DNA of 64,000 nucleotides from Phanerodontia chrysosporium (taxonomy: Eukaryota; Basidiomycota; Agaricomycetes; Polyporales; Phanerochaetaceae): assembly GCA_001910725.1 (NCBI GenBank), contig MJGA01000013.1, positions 744,001-808,000 on the forward strand, read 5' to 3'. The position numbers were made by a program, and so were the translations under genes. The notes under the pieces are model-generated. The model was not told where the DNA came from and did no database searches. It saw only the letters and a list, made by a program, of their open reading frames with translations. Of this stretch, positions 1 through 8,399 are shown piece by piece (the first letter of the stretch is position 1; every line of letters starts with the position of its first letter).

Positions 1-31
1 GTACTCTTGTTGATATATGTAACCACAATAG

Positions 32-471
32 CTCTCGAAGGCATGACAGAGTCGCTCAGGAAGGAGATGGACCCATCGTGGAACATCACCGCCGTGATCA
101 TCCAGCCAGGTGGCTTCCGCACTGAATGGGGTGGCGAGTCGCTCAAGACCTTCCCTTCGCCTGCACCCTACGCCGACCTTAACTCTCCCTGCTCCGTCTT
201 CCGCCAGAGGGCCTTCGGCGGCGGCCCCTCACACGCCATTGGCGACCCCAAGAAGGCTGCGCAGGCTCTTATTAGGGTTGCAAGTATGCCTGATCCGCCG
301 CTTCGCATCCAGTTCGGGACGGAGTCCATGGCGATCGTCATCGGCAAGGCGAGGGAGACTTTGAGGGACGCGGAGAAATACGCCGATATTGCGCACTCGA
401 CTAACTGCGACGGTGTGGACAAGGACGCAGTCTTGAGCAGGTTCCAAATGTTTGTTGCTAAATCTGAGTAG
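32..471 (+). CDS. Short-chain dehydrogenase/reductase, C-terminal exon (partial gene)
   Basis: This is the last exon of an NAD(P)-dependent SDR-type oxidoreductase whose start lies left of the window. Positions 1-31 read as the tail of an intron ending ACAATAG, and the exon opens in phase 1. The first residues, LEGMTESLRKEM, match the helix that follows the catalytic YxxxK of SDRs. Next come a strand with VIIQPGGFRTEW (the PG motif after the cofactor loop) and a C-terminal GDPKKAAQALIRVAS segment typical of fungal SDRs. The stop is TAG at 469-471. The substrate cannot be told because the Rossmann TGxxxGxG part is outside the window. Family call confident, function open. Confidence 0.8.
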
Positions 472-690
472 AAGATAGATCAAATGACGGCGTGCTTGAC
501 TACTACTAGCTTGAATACGTACGCGCAATCAACTTCTACCCGTCTTCTTGCGCTCTCCAGTCGCCACCAGACAGACGATTCTTGCCTGTTGACTGACGTG
601 CAAGATGTCCGACTACTCTGCAATGATGCTCGCGGGGAAAATGTTGTTATATCCTCAACATGTTCGAACGTACTGCCCGAACGTGGCTTG
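472..690. other. Host intergenic DNA left of the retrotransposon
   Basis: This is the 3' flank of the SDR gene, ending at the retroelement target site. I see no coding signal in it. Confidence 0.6.
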
Positions 691-694
691 ACTA
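691..694. repeat. Target-site duplication ACTA, left copy
   Basis: ACTA directly precedes the TGATGCGC start of the left LTR and is repeated as ACTA at 11199-11202 directly after the GCGCATCA end of the right LTR. Extending to 5 bp breaks the match (GACTA against ACTAG). Ty3/gypsy elements more often make 5-bp duplications, so 4 bp is slightly unusual. Confidence 0.75.
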
Positions 695-1542
695 TGATGC
701 GCCCCGCGCGCCGCTGCGCCCGCCGACGCGTCAGAACGCATGTCTCCCGCACCTCGCATCGTCAGCCGATAAAGCCGAAGCCAAGACGACTGCACCATGT
801 GCTCGCCCGAATCCTCCCGAACGCGTCGCAACCGACACGTCAGCGCCCCGAGTCACGCACCCGATGCCGAACCCTGCCGAGCGCCTCGCCACATGGGTCC
901 CACGCCGCGTCCGAGCAGCGCCTGCTCGGCCTAAGTATTCGCCCGCGCACCAGACCTCGCTGCCCGCTGCGAGCCCCCCTCCGTCCTCGCGGTATCGTCG
1001 CCGACATCGCGCAGGCCTCGTTAAGCGGTTTCACCGCCGTCGGAGAGTGTAGGAACATAGTACTGTATAGTTCTGACGTAGGGTGGCTGAGTAGAATAGT
1101 ATAAAATATCCCCTCTGTAGTAGACAGAATCGAACAAGTTCCCCTCTCGCCCTAAGTCTTACAAGCGTGTCTGCGAACATCGCCCAGCGACTCCTCTGCG
1201 ACCCGCGACTCTGCCTGCGAACTCGTCCCTGCGATCCTTGACTTCGCCCGAGCACCCGAGCCGAGCGAGCGACCTCGCGAGCCTCGGCCTCTTCCTCGCG
1301 TCTTCCTCTCACCTTTCTCGCCTTCTACCACCCACTTGCCCGCTGACCGCGGCTCGCGTTTAGTGTTACTAATAGCTCTATTTCCTTTTATTCTAGGTAC
1401 ATTCGGTCGCCTCGGTCCCCGTAGTCGCGCTCACCTCTACTCCTACTGCTCGCGCGCCCTCGGCCGACGCCTATCCCGTTCCCCTCCATCTCCCTCTCTA
1501 CGTTCTCCCTTTCTCTCGGCCTAACCGCGCGCAAGCGCATCA
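695..1542 (+). repeat. 5' long terminal repeat
   Basis: This 848-bp LTR begins TGATGCGC and ends GCGCATCA, a perfect 8-bp inverted end. It carries a TATA box (TATAAAATA, 1100-1108), so transcription probably starts near 1130. From there to the gag ATG at 2183 I find no ATG. An intron-like 3' end, TACTAATA at 1367-1374 followed by a pyrimidine run and TTCTAG at 1391-1396, lies in the presumed R/U5 part. Confidence 0.95.
1100..1108 (+). promoter_or_regulatory. LTR TATA box
   Basis: TATAAAATA lies in the middle of the LTR; the right LTR has the same site at 10756-10764. It is the only clear TATA in the LTR and sits ahead of a long AUG-free leader, as expected for the U3/R border. Confidence 0.6.
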
Positions 1543-2182
1543 TTTTGGCTGCCCCAGTGAGGCCTACGTCAAAATTCCGAAGCAACCGAAGCCTCGAATC
1601 ACCACGAACAGTAGTCGCCCGATTCTCGAGCAAAAAGACAACCCCGACGAAGTCCTCTACAGGAAACGCAGGCTCAGTACGATACCAGCGAACGGGCCCC
1701 GAGCAGCGTCCGAGCCAGTTTCCCGTCTACAACGAAGAGTATTCCCCGGAGCCTTCGACACCGGATCACCCGACACTACCTTCGCAACACCTTCTACGAG
1801 TCGCACCGTACCGTACCCAGCCGAGCCTCGGCGACGCGCTCCCGCTAAGCTCGGCAGCAATCGTTTCGACCCTAGTTGCCTCGAAGACACCCACCCCGAC
1901 ACCGCGTTTTACGTCCCCGACGGTCCCGGAGACAGTGACGCCGAGTCCGAGACCGAGATCCTAGCGCATCTGCACGAACGCGAACCCACCGAGAACCTCG
2001 GAGGCGGCGATCAGCAACCGCCAGCGAACCCACCGAATCCACCACAACACAACGCGCCTGCCGAGCCGGCAGCTCCTGTCATCCCTCATAACAACCACCC
2101 ACATCTCCCCGCGAACCCGCCGAACCAACCTCCGAACCCTCCCAATCCGCCACCGCTACCCCCAGTACATTTCGGTCCGGCC
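1543..2182 (+). other. Untranslated leader / possible upstream Gag-like region
   Basis: This 640-nt stretch lies between LTR and gag ATG and contains no ATG in any frame. Parts read as plausible protein in frame with gag: an acidic stretch near 1920-1975 and a proline/asparagine-rich stretch from about 2000 up to the ATG. A neighbouring frame is also open near 1545-1960. It could be leader, or Gag coding begun at a non-AUG codon; the absence of ATG favours leader. Confidence 0.4.
1546..1563 (+). other. Possible primer-binding site
   Basis: TGG occurs 3 nt after the LTR end and opens TGGCTGCCCCAGTGAGGC. A tRNA primer-binding site starts with TGG (complement of CCA) just after the LTR. I cannot name a matching tRNA, and self-priming elements have no such site. 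Confidence 0.3.
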
Positions 2183-4417
2183 ATGGCACAACACGGGTTC
2201 CAGATGCCTTTCAAGGGCGAACGAGCGGCGCCCGAGTTCGACCCGAGAGAGCCTCGGTCTCTGATTCGGTTCTTCGACGACCTCGAGGAATGCCTTCGCC
2301 GCGCCAACATCGTCGACGACGAAACAAAGAAGAAGAGCGCTCTACGCTATGTTTCGTTCCGCGAAGCCGACGCTTGGCAAGAGCTCGACCAGTATGCGAC
2401 CGGGACCTACTCGGCGTGGAAAGCCGAGGTCCTGAAGCTGTATCCCGGGGCCGACGATTCGCGCAAGTTCACACGTTCGCAACTCGAGAAACTCGTCGAC
2501 GACCGAAGGCCCCTCGGCTTCAAAACCATCGGCGACTGGTCGGATTTCTATCGCGAGTTCCGCACCGCCGCGCAGTGGCTGATCAAGCAGCAGAAGCTCT
2601 CGACGCACGAACGCGACCGCATTCTCGCCCGAGTCTTCGAGGCTGACTTCAAAGCCCGAGTCGACACCCGCTTGTTAATCAAATTCCCCGACGTGCATCC
2701 CGAGGACGGCTACTCGATGGAGCAGTATAACGAAGCGGTAAACCATCTCTTGTACGGTACTGCGGCAACCCCTCGGTCCCCTCGGCAGCAATCCCTTCGC
2801 ACGTCGACTCTACGGTCAAGACCGAAGAAGGACTCGTGGACCTGCTCACCCGAGTCTTCACGCGAGCACAAGAACGAAGTACCTCGGCGGCGCCTTCGGG
2901 CTCGGCCCTCGGCCTTCGGTACAGCGCTCGGAAGCGTCCACGGGCCTCGACTGCCACTACTGTGCGCAGGTGGGGCATTGCATGAGTGCCTGCCCAGCGG
3001 CAGAAGAAGACATCTGCAAAGGCCTCATCAAACGCAACGCCGAGAACCGCATCGTTCTACCGAGTGGCGCATTCCCGCCGCGGTCGCTGGAAGGACGGTG
3101 TATGCGCGACCGTATCCTAGAGTGGCACCGCCAGAACCCGAACAACGTCGCGGTCGGTTCGCTCTCGTACTCGCAGCCGGTAGCCACGTCTCAACCCACG
3201 GGATCGATGCTATACTCGATCGTCGACTCGCCCAGCGCGCGGCAAGGGTCTATCCCCGCCTCGGCTTATACGCTCTCGGCCGACGACCAGGAGCGTATCG
3301 CGGAGTTGGAGCGCGAGATCTTCGCGATTCGCAACGGCCGACCCGCCCCGGAGGTATTCGCCGTAGCCCGCGCAATCATGCCGGACCTATACCGACTACT
3401 CGCGCCGAACCTGCGACCGACGAAAGAACATCCGAGCCAGCTCGGGTAGAGCAGCCCCGACCTGCTGAGCCGACACCACCGCCAGCCGCGGCACAAGTCC
3501 CCGAACACCCGTTCGCGCAGGCTCGGGACGCGACCTATGCACCACCGGCGGAGCGAAACGTTGGCGCACCGCCGCCGCCTCCGAAGAAGGGCGATGCGAA
3601 AGAGCCCGCGTACCGTACCGTCGCCCCGATCGAGAATCCCGCCACTGCCGATAAAGTGCTCTCGCAAGTCCTGAAGTCGCCGACCGTACAGATCACGCCG
3701 GAAGACCTGCTCGCAATCTCGCAGCCGCTACGCGACCGCCTCCGTGCACAGATCACCCCGAAGCGAGTCGCTACCGAGAAAGCCACCGAGGCAGCGACGT
3801 TCCTCGGCTCGGTCGACGAGGGAGATGGGTCGCCCGCATTGCCCTCGGTGCGCGAGCTACTTCGGCAGGAATCGCAGCAAGGCCTACCGCGAGGCGTCAT
3901 CCGAGTCCCCGACCCGTACGAGGCGTATCTGCGGCGACTTGGACCAGGCGAAACTCCGAGGCCCTTAACGGTCGCCCGCAAATCGCATGCCCTGCGAGCG
4001 ATCCACGCGGTCGTAGCGAACCGAGAGGAGGTTGAGTGTATCATCGATGGCGGTTGTCAAGTGGTCTCAATGTCGGAGGCCGTCTGTCACGCCCTTGGCC
4101 TTGCGTACGACCCGACGATTGTCCTACACATGCAGAGCGCGAACGGGAACCTCGACCACTCGCTCGGTCTCGCTCGCGACGTACCATTCCGCATCGGCGA
4201 ACTCACCCTTTACCTCCAAGTCCACGTTATTCGCGAAGCGGCCTACGACATTCTCCTCGGTCGGCCCCTCGACGTACTCACGGAATCGGTCATTCGCAAC
4301 TATCGCAACGAAGACCAGACCCTCGAGATGCACTGCCCGAACACCGGTGTCGTCGTTACAGTGCCGACCTTCCCGCGAGGCAAGCCCCGATTCCGAATGC
4401 CGAGCCAGGGTTTTTAG
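2183..4417 (+). CDS. gag-pro: Gag-protease of the retrotransposon (three internal frame changes)
   Basis: The ATG at 2183 is the first AUG of the presumed transcript. Residues 1-190 read as a capsid-like helical Gag (LIRFFDDLEECLRRAN, SDFYREFRTAAQWL). The sense then moves to frame 1 at about 2765-2790 (TEEGLVDLLTRVF), to frame 3 at about 2925-2950, where a CX2CX4HX4C zinc knuckle is encoded (2952-2993), and back to the starting frame at about 3395-3430. Each step is a loss of one base, so the frame is restored. The 745-codon frame stays open by chance, but as written the middle is nonsense and lacks the knuckle. The C-terminal part holds a retropepsin-like domain: IIDGG at about 4040 and ILLGRP at about 4250. 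The stop is TAG at 4415-4417, immediately after a slippery heptamer. DGG replaces the usual DSG/DTG of the active site. Confidence 0.85.
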   Translation: MAQHGFQMPFKGERAAPEFDPREPRSLIRFFDDLEECLRRANIVDDETKKKSALRYVSFREADAWQELDQYATGTYSAWKAEVLKLYPGADDSRKFTRSQLEKLVDDRRPLGFKTIGDWSDFYREFRTAAQWLIKQQKLSTHERDRILARVFEADFKARVDTRLLIKFPDVHPEDGYSMEQYNEAVNHLLYGTAATPRSPRQQSLRTSTLRSRPKKDSWTCSPESSREHKNEVPRRRLRARPSAFGTALGSVHGPRLPLLCAGGALHECLPSGRRRHLQRPHQTQRREPHRSTEWRIPAAVAGRTVYARPYPRVAPPEPEQRRGRFALVLAAGSHVSTHGIDAILDRRLAQRAARVYPRLGLYALGRRPGAYRGVGARDLRDSQRPTRPGGIRRSPRNHAGPIPTTRAEPATDERTSEPARVEQPRPAEPTPPPAAAQVPEHPFAQARDATYAPPAERNVGAPPPPPKKGDAKEPAYRTVAPIENPATADKVLSQVLKSPTVQITPEDLLAISQPLRDRLRAQITPKRVATEKATEAATFLGSVDEGDGSPALPSVRELLRQESQQGLPRGVIRVPDPYEAYLRRLGPGETPRPLTVARKSHALRAIHAVVANREEVECIIDGGCQVVSMSEAVCHALGLAYDPTIVLHMQSANGNLDHSLGLARDVPFRIGELTLYLQVHVIREAAYDILLGRPLDVLTESVIRNYRNEDQTLEMHCPNTGVVVTVPTFPRGKPRFRMPSQGF
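4408..4414 (+). promoter_or_regulatory. -1 ribosomal frameshift heptamer G_GGT_TTT
   Basis: In the gag frame the codons are CAG GGT TTT TAG. GGGTTTT fits X_XXY_YYZ exactly, and the A-site codon is followed at once by the gag stop. Slipping by -1 enters the pol frame at TTA (4414-4416) without meeting a stop. Seven nt downstream, CGAGG (4422-4426) can pair with CCTCG (4438-4442). The stem is only 5 bp and I did not resolve a pseudoknot. Confidence 0.75.
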
Positions 4418-7400
4418 TGGCCGAGGATTCGAGCGCACCTCGAGGAGGTCCTAAAAATGCCGGCGGCACACAAGACAAACCAGCCGAAGAAGCCGAACGC
4501 GAAGAAGAACGAGCTGCCATCGCAAGTTTCCTTTCTATCATTAATACGCCTGTAGCCGAAGACCCTGCCGTAGAAGTCTCTCAATATCTAGCTATGCTTC
4601 CCCTTTACGACGTGTTGTCCGAACTGTCCGACTCCGCCCTCGCAACTCTCGGCGACGATCCTAGCTCGCTCCGCGCAACCTTCGCTGCCAAGAAGAAGTA
4701 CAAGCCGGTGCATCTTAAGACGCGTCCTGTCAAGACACAACTACCCTCGCAGTATCGCATAGTGCGACACCCGATGCCCGAGGCCCTCGCGGAGTTGCCG
4801 AAGATCGACTACGCGAATATCCCCGAGTTCGCACCAACCGGACGGTATTCGGCCGAGCGCATGCGCGATACCGACGCGTTGCATAGTGGCGACTTTCTCC
4901 TGCCCGAAGAGCGCAAGCTTTTGCACCACTTCATGACCCTCCACCAAGACGCGTTCGCTTGGGACGACTCGGAGCGAGGACGCTTCAAGGAGGAGTTCTT
5001 TCCGCCGGTCGAGATTCCGGTCATGCCGCATACGCCCTGGGTGGAGCGAAATATACCGATACCGCCGAGCATCTACGACGAAGTCTGCGAGGTCATCAAG
5101 AAGAAGATCGCGGCTGGCGTTTACGAGCCGTCGAACGCTACGTACCGATCGAAATGGTTCCCAGTCGCGAAGAAGTTCACGAAGGCCCTTCGCATCGTCC
5201 ATTCGCTGGAACCTCTCAACGCGGTCACCATACAGCACTCGGGCGTGCCCCCTGTCCCCGACTACCTGACCGAGACCTTCGCCGGAAGGGCGTGCGGCGG
5301 AATCCTCGACCTCTACGTCGGCTACGACAACCGCCCTCTCGCCGAGACGTCGCGAGATCTCACCACGTTCCAGTCGCCCTTCGGCCTACTTCGGCTCACG
5401 ACGCTACCCATGGGCTGGACGAACTCGGTCCCGATATTCCATGACGATGTCACGTTTATCCTACAAGACGAGATTCCCGAATATACCATCCCCTACATCG
5501 ACGACGTCCCTATCCGAGGTCCTGCGACGCGGTACGAGACACCCGAAGGCGACTACGAGCGCATACCCGAGAACCCAGGCATTCGCCGGTTCGTTCGCGA
5601 GCACTTCGAAGTGCTCAACCGCGTCTGCCAACGCATGAAGTACGCCGGCGGCACGTACTCGGGCAAGAAGTCGATCTTAATCGCGGCCGAAACGGTGGTA
5701 CTCGGCTATCGCTGTACTTACGACGGAAGGCTACCCGAAGTCGATCGCGTACAGGTCATTCACGATTGGGGTCCCTGCAAGACACTCTCCGAGCTAAGGG
5801 CGTTCCTCGGCACCGTCGGCGTGCTTCGCATCTGGATTCGCAACTTCGCGAAGAGAGCGCACCACCTGGTGAAGCTTACTCGGAAAGGTGCGACTTTCGA
5901 ATGGGGTCCCGAACAACAAGCCGCGATGGACGACCTGAAAGAGGCGGCGTGTCACTGTGACGCCCTTCGGCCCATCGACTACAAGTCTCCGGCAGCTATC
6001 GTAGTCGGCGTCGATACTTCGTATCTCGCAGTCGGCTACCTATTGTCGCAGTGCGACCCTGAGGTTCCACGGGTTCGGTACTTCGCGCGATTCGGGTCCA
6101 TCACGCTGAACGACCGCGAGTCGCGATTCTCGCAGCCGAAGCTGGAGATCTACGGTGTCTATCGCACGCTCAAGGAGCTCAAGCCTTGGCTTATTGGCGT
6201 ACGCGGCTGGATACTAGAGGTCGACGCACAACACATCAAGGGCATGCTGCGCAACCCCGACATCGCACCCTCGGCAGCAATCAACCGGTGGATCACGTAC
6301 ATCCTGAACTTTCACTTCAAGCTCGTACACGTTCCCGGCGTAAAGCACGGCGCCGACGGTCCATCGCGACGACCTGCGCAACCAGGCGATCCAGAGCGAC
6401 CCGAAGATGACGACGACGATTTCGGCGACCCGAACTTTTCGTTCATTCATGTCATCAACCCGATTCGCCCTATTCGCGCACCGACACCGACGACTCTTCA
6501 TACCGAACTGTCTCTCGCCTCGGTCTTCGCGTTGGCCGACGACGGTACTGCGCCCGAGCACGACCCCGAGACTCAAGACGCTCGACCCGAGCTACCTGAA
6601 GATGTCGCGACCGCGCTGGACCCACCCGACCTGGTGTACGCCGATATTCCTCGGTCCCCCGCTGCTCGCGCCGAGGACGCGAAGCTCGAGTTAGTTCGCC
6701 AGTTCCTCGAGACGCTGGTGCGGCCAGACGGGATGGAGCCTCGCGAGGCCGACTCGTTTGTGCGGTACGCGCTGCAGTTCTTTGTACGGGACGGCAAGCT
6801 GTGGCGTCGCCGTCTGTCGGGGGCCCATCAACTGGTCGTCGCCCCCGAACGTCGACTTCGGCTTCTGCGCGACGCTCACGACGGTGCCTGCCACCGAGGA
6901 GTCTTCGCGACGACCGCGCTCTTGTCGGAGCGTTTCTGGTGGCCCTACCTCGCGTTTGACGTCAAATGGTACGTGAAGACGTGCCATATCTGCCAGACAC
7001 GGAAGCACCAGCACCACCTGATACCGCCGACGGTCGCGATACCGGCCTCGCTCTTTACTCGGGTCTACGCCGACACCATGCACCTTCCGCCCTCGGCTTC
7101 GCGTCGCTTTATCGTTCAGGCTCGCTGCTCGCTTACCACGTTTCCCGAGTGGGTTGGTCTTCGCCGCGAAACAGGGAAGCTCATCGGCGACTGGATTTAC
7201 GAGTCCCTTCTCTCGCGCTGGGGTATTCTGTCCGAAATCGTCACCGACAACGGCACACCATTCATCAAGGCTATCGAATACCTCGCGAAGACCCGCAAGA
7301 TCGTTCACATTCGCATCAGCGGATACAATTCGCGCGCGAATGGCATCGTTGAGCGAGCCCATTACGACGTTCGGCAAGCGCTGTACAAGGCAGCCGACGG

Positions 7401-8121
7401 CGACCCCTCGCGCTGGTATCACGTCGCGCATTCGGTATTTTGGTCCGAACGTATCACGGCGAGAAAACGCCTGGGCTGCTCCCCATATTTCGCTGTCACC
7501 GGTACTCACCCGGTCATGCCGTTCGATCTCGCGGAGGCGACATACCTTCGCCCGCCGCCCGAGTCTGTCGCGACCACGGCCGACCTTATTGCTCAGTGGG
7601 CCATCGCGCTGCAGAAGCGAAGCGAAGACCTCGCGAGATTGCGCGACCGTGTGTACGCTGCCCGGCTTCGCGCGGCACGGATTTTCGAACGCGACCACGC
7701 TGCGGTCATTCGCGACTATGACTTCCAGCGCGGCGACCTCGTCCTCATTCGCAACACGCGTATCGAGAAGTCCCTCAACCGCAAGATGCGCCCTCGGTAT
7801 TTCGGGCCACTCATCGTCGTCGCTCGCAATCGCGGCGAAGCCTACATCCTATGCGAGCTCGATGGCGCAGTTATGGACCGTCCTGTGGCGGCCTTCCGAG
7901 TCGCACCTTACTTCGCTCGCAAGTCGATTCCACTCCCCGACGGCTTCGAGGATATCACGCCCGAACGGCTGCGCGTCATGCGAGACGACACTTCGCTCGG
8001 CGACGACGACGACGGTGCACTCACTCGCTCGGAACCTGGCGAGGGCTCTAACGACGACGAGGATGCTCGCTCCGTCTCTGAGGCTTCGGCCGATGATGGA
8101 GAGGACCTCCCCGAAGATTAA
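4414..8121 (+). CDS. pol: Pol polyprotein: reverse transcriptase, RNase H, integrase
   Basis: The pol frame is open from 4036 but has no convincing start; it is reached by -1 slippage at 4408-4414, giving about 1235 codons. In order: a linker; RT with palm motifs LDLY (about 5305), PFGLLRLTTLPMGWTN and YIDD (5494-5505); RNase H with GVDTSYLAVGYLL (about 6010) and the VPGVKHGADGPSR end typical of gypsy RNase H; an acidic linker; integrase with an HHCC zinc finger (about 6870-6990) and catalytic D (7072), D (7246), E (7351), the last two 35 codons apart; a GPY/F-like module (RYFGPLIVVAR, about 7797); and a Ser/Asp/Glu-rich tail. I see no chromodomain. No stop or frame change interrupts it, so this copy may be active except for gag. 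Confidence 0.92.
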   Translation, partial: LVAEDSSAPRGGPKNAGGTQDKPAEEAEREEERAAIASFLSIINTPVAEDPAVEVSQYLAMLPLYDVLSELSDSALATLGDDPSSLRATFAAKKKYKPVHLKTRPVKTQLPSQYRIVRHPMPEALAELPKIDYANIPEFAPTGRYSAERMRDTDALHSGDFLLPEERKLLHHFMTLHQDAFAWDDSERGRFKEEFFPPVEIPVMPHTPWVERNIPIPPSIYDEVCEVIKKKIAAGVYEPSNATYRSKWFPVAKKFTKALRIVHSLEPLNAVTIQHSGVPPVPDYLTETFAGRACGGILDLYVGYDNRPLAETSRDLTTFQSPFGLLRLTTLPMGWTNSVPIFHDDVTFILQDEIPEYTIPYIDDVPIRGPATRYETPEGDYERIPENPGIRRFVREHFEVLNRVCQRMKYAGGTYSGKKSILIAAETVVLGYRCTYDGRLPEVDRVQVIHDWGPCKTLSELRAFLGTVGVLRIWIRNFAKRAHHLVKLTRKGATFEWGPEQQAAMDDLKEAACHCDALRPIDYKSPAAIVVGVDTSYLAVGYLLSQCDPEVPRVRYFARFGSITLNDRESRFSQPKLEIYGVYRTLKELKPWLIGVRGWILEVDAQHIKGMLRNPDIAPSAAINRWITYILNFHFKLVHVPGVKHGADGPSRRPAQPGDPERPEDDDDDFGDPNFSFIHVINPIRPIRAPTPTTLHTELSLASVFALADDGTAPEHDPETQDARPELPEDVATALDPPDLVYADIPRSPAARAEDAKLELVRQFLETLVRPDGMEPREADSFVRYALQFFVRDGKLWRRRLSGAHQLVVAPERRLRLLRDAHDGACHRGVFATTALLSERFWWPYLAFDVKWYVKTCHICQTRKHQHHLIPPTVAIPASLFTRVYADTMHLPPSASRRFIVQARCSLTTFPEWVGLRRETGKLIGDWIYESLLSRWGILSEIVTDNGTPFIKAIEYLAKTRKIVHIRISGYNSRANGIVERAHYDVRQALYKAADGDPSRWYHVAHSVFWSERITARKRLGCSPYFAVTGTHPVMPFDLAEATYLRPPPESVATTADLIAQWAIALQKRSEDLARLRDRVYAARLRAARIFERDHAAVIRDYDFQRGDLVLIRNTRIEKSLNRKMRPRYFGPLIVVARNRGEAYILCELDGAVMDRPVAAFRVAPYFARKSIPLPDGFEDITPERLRVMRDDTSLGDDDDGALTRSEPGEGSNDDEDARSVSEASADDGEDLPED

Positions 8122-8252
8122 TTCACCCCCCCTTCACGCGTCGCGTCGCATCCGCGTCGCCCTCGCGCACGGCCTATGATGACGTACTGAGGCTATACCC
8201 CCCTTCTTCCTTTTCTCGTTCACTTCCCATTCACGTTTCCCTGCGCCCTTTC

Positions 8253-8300
8253 TTCGCTGGCCCCGAGGGCGGGCCCTTTTTTTCGGTTGGGAGGAGAGAG
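8253..8300 (+). repeat. Internal copy of the pre-LTR hairpin and purine-tract block
   Basis: About 48 nt just after pol match the 47 nt before the 3' LTR (10304-10350) at about nine of ten positions. Both hold TTCGCTGG, a GGCCCG..CGGGCC-type hairpin, a T-run and GGTTGGGAGGAGA. It could act as a central polypurine tract or mark where the antisense gene region was added. Confidence 0.7.
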
Positions 8301-8399
8301 CAAGCCGACAACCAAACACTGCGCAAACCTCGACTATTTATAACAAAAAACAACATATAGACATACAAGTACAACTAACGACGACCACGCGAACGCCTC

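Noticed and set aside
484..1104. 206-codon plus frame across the left flank and LTR
   Set aside because: It starts in host DNA and runs into the LTR; its LTR part recurs at the right LTR, and it is Arg/Ser/Pro-rich noise.
6691..7698. 335-codon minus-strand frame inside pol
   Set aside because: A shadow of GC-rich integrase coding; no introns or motifs, unlike the true antisense gene at 8400-10112.
7900..8121. Chromodomain at the end of Pol
   Set aside because: The tail after the GPY/F-like module is Asp/Ser/Glu-rich without the aromatic cage pattern of chromodomains.
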